Shown here piece after piece: positions 1 through 10,041 of a stretch of 64,000 bases of DNA. Each line of letters begins with the position of its first letter. The stretch's first letter is position 1. Source of the DNA: Membranipora membranacea (taxonomy: Eukaryota > Bryozoa > Gymnolaemata > Cheilostomatida > Membraniporidae); contig OU612069.1 in assembly GCA_914767715.1 (NCBI GenBank), positions 9,917,387 through 9,981,386 of the forward strand, given 5' to 3'. The notes under the pieces were generated by a model, which worked only from the letters and a program-made list of their open reading frames with translations, had not been told where the DNA came from and searched no databases. The position numbers and the translations under genes were made by a program.

Positions 1-1612
1 CGACAATTTTCGTGGAAAATAAGTAGTTTTTGTCGGGGATGTAGATGACTTGGCGATTATCAAGGGTTGCAGTATGCGGAGAGGGTGAGAGGGGTCCTCC
101 AGAGGGCTTAGGTTGACTTTGGTTTTCTTGGTTGTTGCAGTGCTCTCAGAAGGCAGGTGAAAAGGAATAGCTTTCATATTCCTGTATTTGTTTTGGGCAT
201 GAGTTTAAACGTAAAAAAGACCAGATTGCCATGCTATTCGAAAAAAAGCAGACCACTGTAGAAGGTAGAATTGGAAAAAGAGCAGATCTTCTCTTAAATG
301 ACTAGAGTTGGCAGACTAGACTGGAAAAGTTTGTCTTGTGGCACATGCTTGAAACAGTGAAATGCTTGGTAACAGAACTGGAGGACAGCCACCCTCCCTG
401 CAGCCATGTTATCTCCTTTTTTCATGAGGATTTATGTGAGGTTGTCTACTCATAACATAATAATAATGTTGCTGTCCGTCTAGGTAGACAATGACTGCAC
501 CGAGGTGCGGCATAGGAAGAGGTTTATAGTGACGACTAGGTTTCCGAGTTGTTAGTGCCACTTTTCAACCACTGACAGCTTTAACCCAGCGTGAAGCATA
601 GCGCTACAAGGCCGGAGCTGCAGTGGTTGATGACAGCATCCTCCTGTATAGAGCTATACCACACAGGAGGTTTCTTTAATCTGCATGCACGATGGTGTTG
701 TACATACAGAAGACCTCCATTAATTATAGTCCTGATCCGAAGGGACTGTGTGATCAGTCAAAGTCGAAACGACTTCCGGGACGGGGTTTGAACCCACAAC
801 CGGCTGGTCAAGTGGCAGACTCATAATGAGGTAAGTTTTCATGTTGTGCATCCTTGATACAAAGGTTCCCTGGTTAAAGAGTCAATAAAGGTGTCCCTTT
901 ACAAGGAAGCATGGTGATCAGCAGAATTCTTGTCATATTTGTGGTTACTGTCATCAGGTTGTCATTAATGAGTCCATGAGTACACATTGCACTTGTTAGA
1001 ATATATCCAGCCTGTTGTGCAGTTAAATTGGTGGGGATTTCTTTTATATAAACCATATAAAAGAAAGCTAAACCAAAGAAAGCTACTCCTAGGCTAAACT
1101 TCCAAGTTGTTTTATTTTTAAATCATTATTATAATGATTATTTATCTATATTATTATGATGATTAGTATTGATGTAAGTTATGTCATGTATGTATTGTAT
1201 TATTGTATTAATATTATCACTTTTTTATTTTTGTTTAATATCCTGAATCATCAATGGTAGAAATAATACTTAGGCATGGTTTGTATGGGCTCCTTGTGTG
1301 GACTAACATCAAGGTTGCCAACATTCATTGGGAAGTTAAAAGTCTAACATTTCCTAACATTCCTACCCCACCCACCCAACTAAAGGCTTATTTCCCACCC
1401 CACAGATTGACCATTGTAAAATAAGCGAACCTAATTTGGGACTCTAATCCTTGCTCTAATCTTATATATATATATACAAAAGTCGGGCATTACTTACAAA
1501 GCTTACATTAACCCAAACACGACTTCAAAGAGGAACATCTCGAATTCGTACCAAGCTTCTTTTTATTCCTGTTTTTCAGTACAAATTATCACTTGTGACA
1601 GACGTCAAGTGA
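1..1612. other. 5' flank without a recognised gene
   Basis: I see no coding exon here. Short open frames have no protein sense. A tRNA-like internal promoter segment near 783-840 is listed separately. An AT dinucleotide run lies near 1463-1476. The promoter of the downstream TRIM-like gene would be expected in the last few hundred bases, but I cannot point to a convincing TATA box. Confidence 0.5.
783..840 (-). repeat. tRNA-like B-box fragment (possible SINE remnant)
   Basis: On the minus strand, 783-795 reads GGGTTCAAACCCC. This is close to the RNA polymerase III B-box and could form a T-arm with flanking wobble pairs. No matching A-box or complete cloverleaf is visible on the far side, so it is not called a tRNA gene. 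A decayed tRNA-derived SINE in minus orientation is the likeliest reading. Confidence 0.3.
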
Positions 1613-1736
1613 ATGATGGCAGCTTCTCAACCATCAGTGGTTAAGAATGAAGCTCTGATGACCAACGGTCCAGTTGGTAAGGATGATACAAGACTACATC
1701 TTCCGTGCAGTCACAGATGCTGTATGAGTTGTGTTG
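1613..1736 (+). other. TRIM-like exon 1 (half RING)
   Basis: The ATG at 1613 is immediately followed by a second ATG. The exon ends at a GTAAGT donor in phase 1. It contains a C-x-H-x2-C-x2-C pattern typical of the second half of a RING finger. The first CxxC pair is not in this exon, and no upstream exon with it was found. Confidence 0.5.
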
Positions 1737-2224
1737 GTAAGTGTGATTTGTCTCGCTCTTTCGGTAACATTCTGTTCTGTCAAGCTCAAGTTTTTCGCTA
1801 GTGCACATTATGAATTATTATTATTTATGAATTATGAATATGAATTATTTATCCATCATTTTGATACAATAAGCCTGGAGGGACTTCCAATTAGAACGAG
1901 CAATACTTTTCTAAAGCAGATTACCACTATAACATCGCTCAAAATTAACACTCACTTGGTCTTGAAATTGGACAAAATTGCTCTCAAATCACTCATTCAT
2001 AATTTATAAAGTTCCATCGATGAGTGAGCGATTTCTGAGCGAGACCCTAGCAGGTATCACCCACTCATTGAGTGAGCGATCAGATTGCGATTTTGGGTAT
2101 CTTTAATTTAAAGACCCCCCTGGTGTACTAGTTACACGTAATATCAAAAATTTTCCTGTTGATGCATCGATTTGGAGGATAGTAATTTAATATTAAATGT
2201 TCAGTGTTTGTGTTTTCTTTACAG

Positions 2225-2309
2225 AGCGTGATGATACTAGATGTGAAGGATGCAGCAAGAATAAAATTGAAGCTCATTGTACAGTATGTCTCAAGTTGCT
2301 CTTTTTCAG
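2225..2309 (+). other. TRIM-like exon 2 (B-box-like)
   Basis: Follows a TTTCTTTACAG acceptor and ends at CAG|GTGAGT. It encodes a CxxC then HCxxC arrangement (TRCEGCSKNKIEAHCTVC). Incoming phase fits exon 1, but outgoing phase 2 does not fit the evident frame of exon 3, which needs phase 1. Confidence 0.55.
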
Positions 2310-2583
2310 GTGAGTTAAACTCCCAATTGTTTATTTTTGAAAATGTGTATCTATTTCCAAATCCCTTGAGGCTTCATCCCTAGGTTCAATCAAATTTATT
2401 TCAACTACTTTTCATCAACAGCGACTCAAAAATGCAGTATTTTTGGCTACACAGAAACAATTATATTTTATTGTGATATATCAATAAAATAGTTTTAATA
2501 TGTGATACCCGAATTTATCATGCTAAAAGCTATTGGTTTCAATCAAATAAGTCAGAAATTCAAATCAAAAAATATGTTTTCAG

Positions 2584-2705
2584 ATGCGGAGTTGTTCAGA
2601 AGGAATGTAAAACTTCTAAAGAAACACGATATAGAAGCTATAGAAGAATTACTAGAAGAAGGTCAGACGAGGGTAAAACAATGGATGGAAACGACTAACA
2701 CAAAG
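2584..2705 (+). other. TRIM-like exon 3 (coiled-coil start)
   Basis: Follows ATGTTTTCAG and ends AAAG|GTGACC in phase 0. The sensible frame gives an acidic and basic amphipathic helix (HDIEAIEELLEEGQTRVKQW). Reading it in the phase dictated by exon 2 gives non-coding-looking sequence that hits TAA before the exon ends. Confidence 0.5.
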
Positions 2706-3418
2706 GTGACCTTGATAGCATGTTTATTTTATGTATAATGACTTTTATTCTGCTCTGTTGGACGATTTCGGCCTGAACCACTTGCACTGGCCATTATACA
2801 ATGGCAGGAGTTTATGGTTGCGATCATGCGAGTCTAAAAAATCCGTACCTTTTGATCTTAGGTTTTTGAACAGCAATATGCTAGACCATGCGGTCTAATC
2901 CATCCATTTACCTCTTTAAGCTGTGTGCTGGTAGTTTTTTTCTCTAGTGTTTGTAGGGTTAAAATAATTTCAGAATATGCACTAACCCTAAGCATTGACG
3001 ATGTTATCAGTAAGGAATTTGACACAGGCTGCATACAAAACGAAGAGTTATGTAACAATGAATATACTGACAAGTTGTCTTCTCTTTGATTGTTTGGGGA
3101 AAATTCTGTCTGTCTTCCTCTTTGCTGCGTGTAAAAGAATAGAACATGCTGGGTATTTAACACTTGGAGCTTCAACTCATGTTAGTCATTAGTTCACATT
3201 GACTGCTGCAGGTGAACAATATGAAAAGGAAGTTAGCTCCACTTGTTGAAAACCATACAGCCTTAGAGGCCAGGAGAAATATCTTGAGGCGTAAACTCAG
3301 CGCAGTAGAAGAGCAGATGACTCCCATTGAGCAGGAGATTAAGTATCAGAGGCATATTCTGGATGAAAACTCTTCGGTACTGGAGGCTGCAAAAGTCATC
3401 TACTCGGAGAGTGACTCT

Positions 3419-3427
3419 GTTAAGATT
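3419..3427 (+). repeat. Target site duplication, left (9 bp)
   Basis: The sequence GTTAAGATT directly precedes the left inverted repeat and recurs identically at 5050-5058 directly after the right inverted repeat. Confidence 0.9.
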
Positions 3428-3762
3428 GGAAGAGCTTGTTAGCCACATAGCGGGGTAGGTAGAGGCGCAGATTGCTAGTAGAGGCGTGGCTTGCTGCTCT
3501 TGTTTTATTGGCTACTTATTTGTATACAAACATTGTGAAAGCACATGGTTTTATCAGAATTGTGTATACTATGATGTCTTATACTTACAAACACTCTTTA
3601 TATGCTTTATATGTCTATGTAATAGCACATATAAATTCTGATATTGCCATTGACATGTGATCAGTTCTGTAGAAAAATCCTATATATTATATATGTGTAC
3701 TACTAAAACATTTCCAACATTCCAGCTAGTGTTAGACTTTATTTCAGAAGAGCAGGAAAGTT
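3428..3762 (+). repeat. Left terminal inverted repeat
   Basis: Matches the reverse complement of about 4714-5049 with a few substitutions and small indels, for example in the AT-rich block near 3685-3700. Similarity ends at AGCAGGAAAG on the inner side. Confidence 0.85.
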
Positions 3763-3839
3763 GCTTATGATGTATGTCTATGTAATGGCCCATAGAAATT
3801 CTGACAACTTGTCTGCTGTTCTTTGTAGGTATTGTGGCA

Positions 3840-4690
3840 AAGCTTAGAATAATGTGTCAACGCCTCTTAGAAACCTCAGGAGGGTACGGATTTTTCTCTT
3901 TCTGGCTTACAAAACCCTGTGACGCCTAAAGCTGGAATATGCATGTTGTGCTTGGTCTCCTCTCACTAGATGAATCATCCTTAGAAGGTCTATTAATTGG
4001 AAAGCCTTGACTACTCTTCAACATGAACACAACAATGATATGTTTGTTAACCACCGGCATCATTGACTTTGAGGAGGTCAGACTATGATTTTACAATATA
4101 ATAAATATAAATATTTATGTATACATTCAAATATATTTAGGTTGATAAAGACATTTATTTGTAATTGATAAGCTGATACATACAATAAAGAGTAAAAGAC
4201 ATGATGTTTCACCCTCGTAACAATTATGAAGCTAAATATTAAAAGAATTCAGTAAATTACATGAGTTAAAATCATAACTTTGATAACTCTAAACATGCCA
4301 GCACGGAAACCACATATTTACAACCAACATTTATTTACTGCCTGAGTAGTCAAATGTGTTAAAAGATTTAAGGCACAAGAATTAAGTGGTCAATTAATAA
4401 TTAAATTGGTGCAAAGAGAGATAAGTATTGATACTAAATCAAGAATGCCCCTCCCCGGCATCTTCTACACCTGATTGTGACAGCACCATCGAGCGTTGTG
4501 ATTTTTTATTAAATACAAGTAAGGTAGCACTTGTCGCTGCTTAAATGAAAAGAAATGAGGCTGCAAAATGTTAAGAATATTCGACATCCCCAAACACCAG
4601 TTTTGAATAAGGCTACTAGGATGTATAATAAGCTACCCACCAAAATTCAGCTCACTAAGTGGTGTTTTCAGTTGCTTCGCTGTGTGGTCA
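3840..4690 (+). repeat. Decayed LINE reverse-transcriptase remnants inside the transposon
   Basis: Around 3907-3985 one frame reads LKLEYACCAWSPL after YKTL and a stop, resembling the conserved C-terminal 'LEYACPVWSP' region of CR1/Jockey-type LINEs. Around 4598-4670 another frame gives NKATRMYNKLPTKIQ, resembling the terminal 'WN.LP' block. Both are broken by stops. The transposon therefore seems to carry an old LINE copy, captured or nested. Confidence 0.45.
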
Positions 4691-4713
4691 TTTGTGAAGG
4701 TAGTCCCTTGTCT

Positions 4714-5049
4714 TTCCTGCTCTTCTGAAATAAAGTCTAACACTAGCTGGAATGTTGGAAATGTTTTAGTAGTACACATGTTGCAAAATATAGGATGTTT
4801 CTACAGAACTGAGCACATGTCAATGGCAATATCAGAATTTATATGTGCTATTACATAGACATATATCATAAGCATATAAAGAGTGTTTGTAAGTATAAGA
4901 CATCATAATATACACAATTCTGATAAAACCATGTGCTTTCACAATGTTTGTATACAAATAAGTAGCCAATAAAACAAGAGCAGCAAGCCACGCCTCTACT
5001 AGCAATCTGCGCCTCTACCTACCCCGCTATGTGGCTAACAAGCTCTTCC
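4714..5049 (-). repeat. Right terminal inverted repeat
   Basis: Reverse complement of the left arm. It includes the block reading CTGCTCTTCTGAAATAAAG, which mirrors CTTTATTTCAGAAGAGCAG near 3737-3756. Confidence 0.85.
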
Positions 5050-5058
5050 GTTAAGATT
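5050..5058 (+). repeat. Target site duplication, right (9 bp)
   Basis: Identical to 3419-3427. Confidence 0.9.
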
Positions 5059-5427
5059 ATAAGACTTTCTGAACAGATACATGGTGAGTAGAGGTGTCAA
5101 TGACGCAAGTGTGTTATAACATCATCACAAGAAATATAACACAAAATATAAATGTATTTTAGTGGTTAAATTGTACCTGTTAAATCAATTTTAATCCATC
5201 AAGAACCATGACTCCAGGAGATCCTTTGGTTACCCTGCCTTGGCAAGCTTGTCAAGACAGGTGCGTAACTCTTGTTTAAACTCTGACTTTGACGCTGTGT
5301 ATCCTCAGAGGTCACCAACATATTCCACTGTAAACTAACTTGCCTACTGTGCAAATGCTAAACATAGATTGATATACTTATATAATAAAAAGCATGTTTG
5401 ATAACGATATGATGTTTGGTTTTCCAG

Positions 5428-6407
5428 CACAACAACGTGGTGCACCTGGCTCTTCAGCAGGTCATGCAGGACAAGCAAATCCATCACCCAATCAGAACTT
5501 GCCTCCAGACCAATCACCCAATCAGAAGTCTCCTGCAGATCTCTCATCCATTCAAGGAACGCTTGAACCACAACCTTATCAGAAGACACCTCCAGATTTA
5601 TCACCCTATCAGAAACCACTTCTAGATCCATCGACCAATCTGATGTCACTTGCAGATCCATCATCCAATCAAAAGTCTACTCCAGATCAACTACCCGAAC
5701 GGAAGCCACCTCCACCTCCATCACTCAATAAGAAGACATCTACTGGTCTAATGTATGTTCCTGAGCACCCAACAAGGAGCCAATGTGTGTCTGTTGATTT
5801 TCACAACATCATTGGTGATATACTGATAGGCTGTGATGATATTGAGGGTGAGGATAGGCAAGGGATGAAGAAACTAGATCGTCACAGCCAGGATGTGAGA
5901 GATGTGACAAAGCATGTGGTGCACTCAGTACAGTAGTAGAGCATAAAGGTGAAATCTTCATCTCCCATCATGACAGCAAAAGACCAGTGATGGAAGTTAT
6001 AAAGTTTGGAGAGAAGTGCAAGATTGTATTCTCATTCCCGATGAAAAGTGAACAGTTTTCTTGTTTGAGCGTGTCTGATCGCTTCATGGCTTCGGTAAAT
6101 CGCGATGATAAGACCATAAAACTATACAATGGACAATTCACACCTTCCAAGGCCCTAAGAACTCAAAAACCATTTCAGTCAGTCCTGAACCTCAAGTTTC
6201 TCTCACACAACACCCTGCTTGTCGCAGGTAGGAACAGTAAGGAAAAATGGATACTGAATAAGTACATAGTGACAGAGAAGACCAATTTGGGGCATGTATG
6301 GCAGGCCCAGTTTCCATGTCAGCCTTCTGGTATAGGGGTGGATGAGAGAGGGGGGATTTACGTGAGCGGAATCTCATCCAAGACAATCTTCGTTCTGAAT
6401 TCTGAAG
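5428..6407 (+). other. TRIM-like exon 5 (Pro-rich linker and NHL-like blades), frameshifted
   Basis: Follows TTTTCCAG and ends GAAG|GTATGT in phase 1. The first 500 bases encode the Pro/Gln/Ser-rich repeat linker and then SVDFHNIIGDILIGCDDIEG. The frame stops at 5934-5936. A different frame continues seamlessly from about 5934 with propeller-like sequence up to the donor, so a small indel lies near 5925-5940. Confidence 0.55.
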
Positions 6408-6514
6408 GTATGTTGAGTCATCACTGCGTCAATCAAACAGAAGAAAAATAATACCTTTTAAATTCTATTCCCATGGTGGGATATCACTCAGTCATATCAA
6501 GGAGTAGGATTGAA

Positions 6515-6672
6515 ATCTTACTCCTTCCATAAGGGAACTTATCTCTTATCCTCTGCATTATGATGTCACAGTCTCCCAGAGGTGCAACACAAGAAACAAA
6601 TCACTGTCGGGAGACTGTGACAACATAATGCAGAGGATGGAAGTTACATTCCCTTATAGAAGGCACTCTTTC
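6515..6672. repeat. Long imperfect palindrome (MITE-like hairpin)
   Basis: The left arm at about 6519-6579 and right arm at about 6607-6668 are inverted copies. The core CCTCTGCATTATG, then TCACAGTCTCCC, is mirrored as GGGAGACTGTGA, then CATAATGCAGAGG. The loop is about 27 nt. It lies in the last intron of the TRIM-like gene. No clear target duplication was found. Confidence 0.7.
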
Positions 6673-6894
6673 CACCATCAATTATACATGCCAAGTAGAG
6701 TATTGAATTTTTCTACCATGCTAATCTAACACAACTTTATCATAAATAACTGCATGACGATAACATGCTTCGCGGTCTTTGGGTAGTCTTTAAATGGAAA
6801 AGAATATTTTTTTGTTCATCTTCCGTTCAAGTGGTTAATTATCATTGGATTCTATATCTAATAGGAACAAATTAATGATTTTATTTTGTTGCAG

Positions 6895-7022
6895 GGAGGA
6901 TATTGAGAGAACTTTCTCATCACAAACTACCCAGCGTCTATACTAGTATCAGTGTAAAAGGATCAGAGCTGGCAGTAGCTGGATGGAACGAGAACAAGCT
7001 TTTCATATTCAATCCGGTTTGA
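6895..7022 (+). other. TRIM-like exon 6 (terminal)
   Basis: Follows TTTTGTTGCAG with incoming phase 1. It encodes RILRELSHHKLPSVYTSISV and ends NKLFIFNPV followed by TGA. The final blade motif (AVAGWNENKLFIF) is typical of NHL-type repeats. Confidence 0.6.
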
Positions 7023-7771
7023 TTCATCAGATTTCTTAGGGTTTGTCTCATATTGCGCCAGCTTGTGTGTATCAGTTATAAGAGAGAAATGCTGTAATTT
7101 AGTCCACGACAAATTAAATTGATTGTAGGAGTTACGACATTATTCTACAGCTGTAGATAACTCCCACATATATATTTACTTGGGTCACAATTCCGAAGAT
7201 AATTGTTCGACCTGGTGAAAATCAATGTCACTTAGAATTTTATTTATTTATCTCTGTTTTTTATATCATTCTCCATGAATTCATTTCGTTTGTACAGTTG
7301 TAAAGAAAATATATTCAAAGCTATTTGCATAATAAGTTTGTCTCACAATTGGTGCATGTTTATAATATAAACAGACACATTGATGCATAGACACTCACAC
7401 AATATTAATTGTGTGCAGCGTTGATTACTCAGGTCTGAAATTAGTGGTAGCCTTTAACAACCACATCATGTGATGTAATGTCATAAATAACTCAATGAAG
7501 CCTTAGAGTAGCAATGTCTTAGCAGTAGGAAAAGTTCTTCCTCTGGCACATGCTCGAAATAGTGAAAATTATTGCTAGCTAATATTTAGCCTACTATAAG
7601 AGATAATAAAACTATACGACTGTCAAACTATTCTCTTCGAACCCTTCGAGTATTAGTTAGTCCTTAACCTTCACATGCTCACAAAAACTACCATGCTTGT
7701 TTCTGTTTGAGACAGTAAGAAATGAGGCTTGCTAAACAAGTACAGAGTGGACAACACCACTTTTAAGCTCA

Positions 7772-8765
7772 TATGGTGGCAGGGTCGGGTTCCATGTCAA
7801 CCTTCTAGCATAGGAGTGGATGAGAGAGGGAGCGGAATCTCAACCAAGACAATTATTGTTCTGAATGCTAGAGGTTTGTTGAGTCATCACAAGAAAATAT
7901 GAATATTTTTGAAGTTCTGTCCTATCTTTGTTTTCATGTGCGTTTATTGCTAGAGATAAAATTGATTATATATATATAGGAAAAGTGCAATTGAGTGATA
8001 GAAAGGAACAAAAAATTAAATCAAAACATTTAGATAATTCCAATAGAAATATGTAAAAAGCAAGGGGGCAGTCTGATGGCCTGCGTCTAGAGTGTAGACA
8101 GCCCAACTGTAAAGCTCGAAGGTCAAATACGAGAAACACCGGCAAGGACGCACAGGAAGAGCGCCTCGACCAGCTGCAGCCACCACTGCCCCCACGGATA
8201 GGAAGCCAGGCCCTTTATTAATCGAACCATCCATCTGACATTCAACTCCAACTCAGACCCAGCACATGTGACATCCAACTCTTTGGTCACATGACAATCC
8301 AGAATCGATCTCATCAAAACTTTTTCCTCATGATGTTTATATTGAAGATAACTCAGATTAGAAATGAAGGGAAAAAAATAGTATTTATTTAATCTACCGT
8401 TTAAATGATTCAATATCTTTTCTTTACTGAACAATTCAATTTTTGTCATTATCAAGTATTTTTCTGTGGGGGAATATTAACAGAACTCTCTCATCACAGA
8501 CTACCCAGTCTCTATACTAGTCTCAGTGTAAAGGGTCAGAGCTGGCAGTAGCTGGATGGAACAAGAATAAACATTTGATTTTTAATCTGGTTTGATTTGC
8601 CCAAGCTAATCATTGCCTCTCCAACTCAGGCAAGCTCACATGTATCATGATAAGTTGCGTAACCAATCAAGATAGAAAAAAAAATGCTGTTGTCCATCAC
8701 AATTTAAACTGATTGTAGGAGTCAATGACCTTATTTTACAGATGTAGACAACTCCTACTAATCAA
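7772..8765 (+). pseudogene. Tandem decayed copy of the last two TRIM-NHL-like exons
   Basis: The stretch 7772-7873 repeats the end of exon 5 (CQPSSIGVDERG), with a 12-base in-frame loss relative to 6298-6407. The stretch 8466-8595 repeats exon 6, with the acceptor AG changed to GTGG and a one-base loss that shifts the frame before the conserved AGWN block. The similarity runs past the stop codon into 3' flanking sequence to about 8765, paralleling about 7155. This is a segmental copy, not a processed one, since the intron position is kept. It is clearly non-functional. Confidence 0.7.
7900..8460. other. Spacer between the duplicated pseudo-exons
   Basis: Longer than the intron it replaces and unlike it. 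A somewhat GC-richer stretch at 8060-8290 hints at an inserted element, but no repeat ends or protein frame could be recognised. Confidence 0.3.
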
Positions 8766-9600
8766 CTTTCCACATAATCTCAATGATAGTTTGGGACATG
8801 ATTGATATCATATTATATTATTGTGCAACTTGGGGAATATGTAGTAGCTGCAAGATCCTGGGGTCACCTTCGTATCAGCTTATTTAATCAGAGAGTCCTG
8901 GCTGTGTAGTAAATGCAAAATATTTCTGTATTTTATGTATACATGTATAAGGGTAAGCTGAAAACCTGCTGCTGTTAACATTGAGTAATTAGGAATAATA
9001 ATCAAGGCGAACAAATAAATATATGCTATGTTAATGAAATATATAGTCAAATTATGAAAGCTAGCTATAGGATAAAATATGTATTGGAATCAGAAAAATA
9101 AGTAATAATATCTAAGAACGATAAACGTTTAAAACGAAATCTCTATTGAATTCATGCCAGCATATCTGGGCTGAACTCATTAATTGGTCAGCTGTTAAGT
9201 TCAATGAAAATAATATTATGGTCCCTACTACAAGAAAAGCAGGAAAGGTAGCTGAGAATTTATAATGGTTTTGCTTCACTGAAATTGTTAGAGAAGTTGT
9301 CTTTACACCACTTACAATCAAAAGCTGTGATTGGTTTATTTTGCAGTCACATTGTAGTCATGTGACATTGTTTGTTTATATGGTACTCAACATAGCACAT
9401 GCTTAATAATAACTTTATCCGTGACTTTACAACAGCATGTAAATCGCATGAGGCACACATAGAATTCATCTGTCATTGATTGAAAAGACAGCAAACACTG
9501 AAGCTGGATATAATCTTCTGCAAATGCTACAGAAAAGGGATTATCTGGAGCCTAGGACAACTTAGCTTATACAGAGGGGCATAATACTACGGATAAAACA
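8766..9600. other. Intergenic, nothing recognised
   Basis: AT-rich, with no coding signature, palindrome or tandem repeat that stands out. The 3' half may contain the glypican promoter, but no core element was recognised. Confidence 0.4.
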
Positions 9601-9863
9601 GAGAGTACACAAACTTCTTCTGTATCGTCAGTGAAGATAATTCAGACGGATAGCCTTGTAACCGGACTAAAAATATATAGTAATTGTCCACATAAAACAC
9701 AATAAGCTATAGGGCCGGGTGAAAAATTTATTTGGAAACAAACCTTGAAGTGAAACAAGCTAGTGTCGAGATAGATCCAAATTCTTGCTATCTTAGAGGA
9801 CTTGGAATGGAATAAAGGCTGCCTGCTGGTAACAAACGCCTGATCAACAACAGCACACACATC

Positions 9864-10041
9864 ATGGCTGCTGCTTCATTAATGCATAATAAACTTGTGA
9901 AGTTGATTGTATTTATTGGCACAGCGATAGTAGTTGTGAGTGCAGGCCGGAGACAAAACTCGTACTGTTCTAACGTTAAACAAAGTTTTCAGTCGGATAA
10001 ACCTGATGTCGCTTCTACGATTCTCGATTCTCCAGCATACG
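9864..10041 (+). other. Glypican exon 1 (signal peptide)
   Basis: Encodes residues 1-59 plus one base. Hydrophobic core LIVFIGTAIVVVSAG, then the first cysteine (C35). Ends G|GTAAGT, phase 1. Confidence 0.9.

Larger units (their letters stand above)
3428..5049. mobile_element. Non-autonomous DNA transposon with long TIRs (MULE-like)
   Basis: The two ends are inverted copies of each other: 3428 to about 3762 and about 4714 to 5049, with high identity, both beginning GGAAGAGCTTGTTAGCC. The 9-bp duplication GTTAAGATT flanks it. Terminal repeats of hundreds of bases with 9-bp duplications are characteristic of Mutator-like elements. No transposase frame is visible in the roughly 950-bp interior, so it would move only in trans. 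The interior carries decayed LINE-like sequence (see separate entry). Alternative: another foldback-type superfamily; the duplication length fits Mutator-like elements best. Confidence 0.85.
3212..5083 (+). other. TRIM-like exon 4, coiled coil, split by insertion
   Basis: The exon starts after GCTGCAG at 3212 in phase 0 and reads a long coiled coil to 3427. There the transposon (3428-5049) begins. After the second copy of the 9-bp duplication, the exon resumes at 5059 and ends at 5083 before GTGAGT. The combined length, leaving out the element and one duplication copy, gives phase 1, exactly what exon 5 needs. With the insertion present, the frame stops four codons into the element. Confidence 0.65.
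1613..7022 (+). pseudogene. TRIM/RBCC-NHL-like gene, disrupted by a transposon
   Basis: Predicted coding exons: 1613-1736, 2225-2309, 2584-2705, 3212-3427 plus 5059-5083 (split by the transposon), 5428-6407 and 6895-7022. Exon 1 carries the second half of a RING-like motif (LPCSHRCCMSC). Exon 2 has CxxC and HCxxC zinc-ligand spacing like a B-box. Exons 3 and 4 are amphipathic coiled coil. Exon 5 opens with a Pro/Gln-rich stretch of degenerate repeats of about 13 residues (PYQK, PNQK, DPS). The remainder, with GIGVDERGGIYVSG and the terminal AGWNENKLFIFNP, resembles NHL propeller blades. TRIM-NHL proteins are usually E3 ligases or RNA-linked regulators. That role is inference here, because the RING lacks its first CxxC. 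Breaks: a one-base phase mismatch between exons 2 and 3, the 1,622-bp insertion in exon 4, and a frameshift near 5930 where one frame stops and the next continues with VVEHKGEIFISHH. Likely a pseudogene or a disrupted allele. Confidence 0.6.

Noticed and set aside
8016-8455. Two overlapping minus-strand frames between the pseudo-exons
   Set aside because: They overlap each other in different frames, and neither has a recognisable domain.
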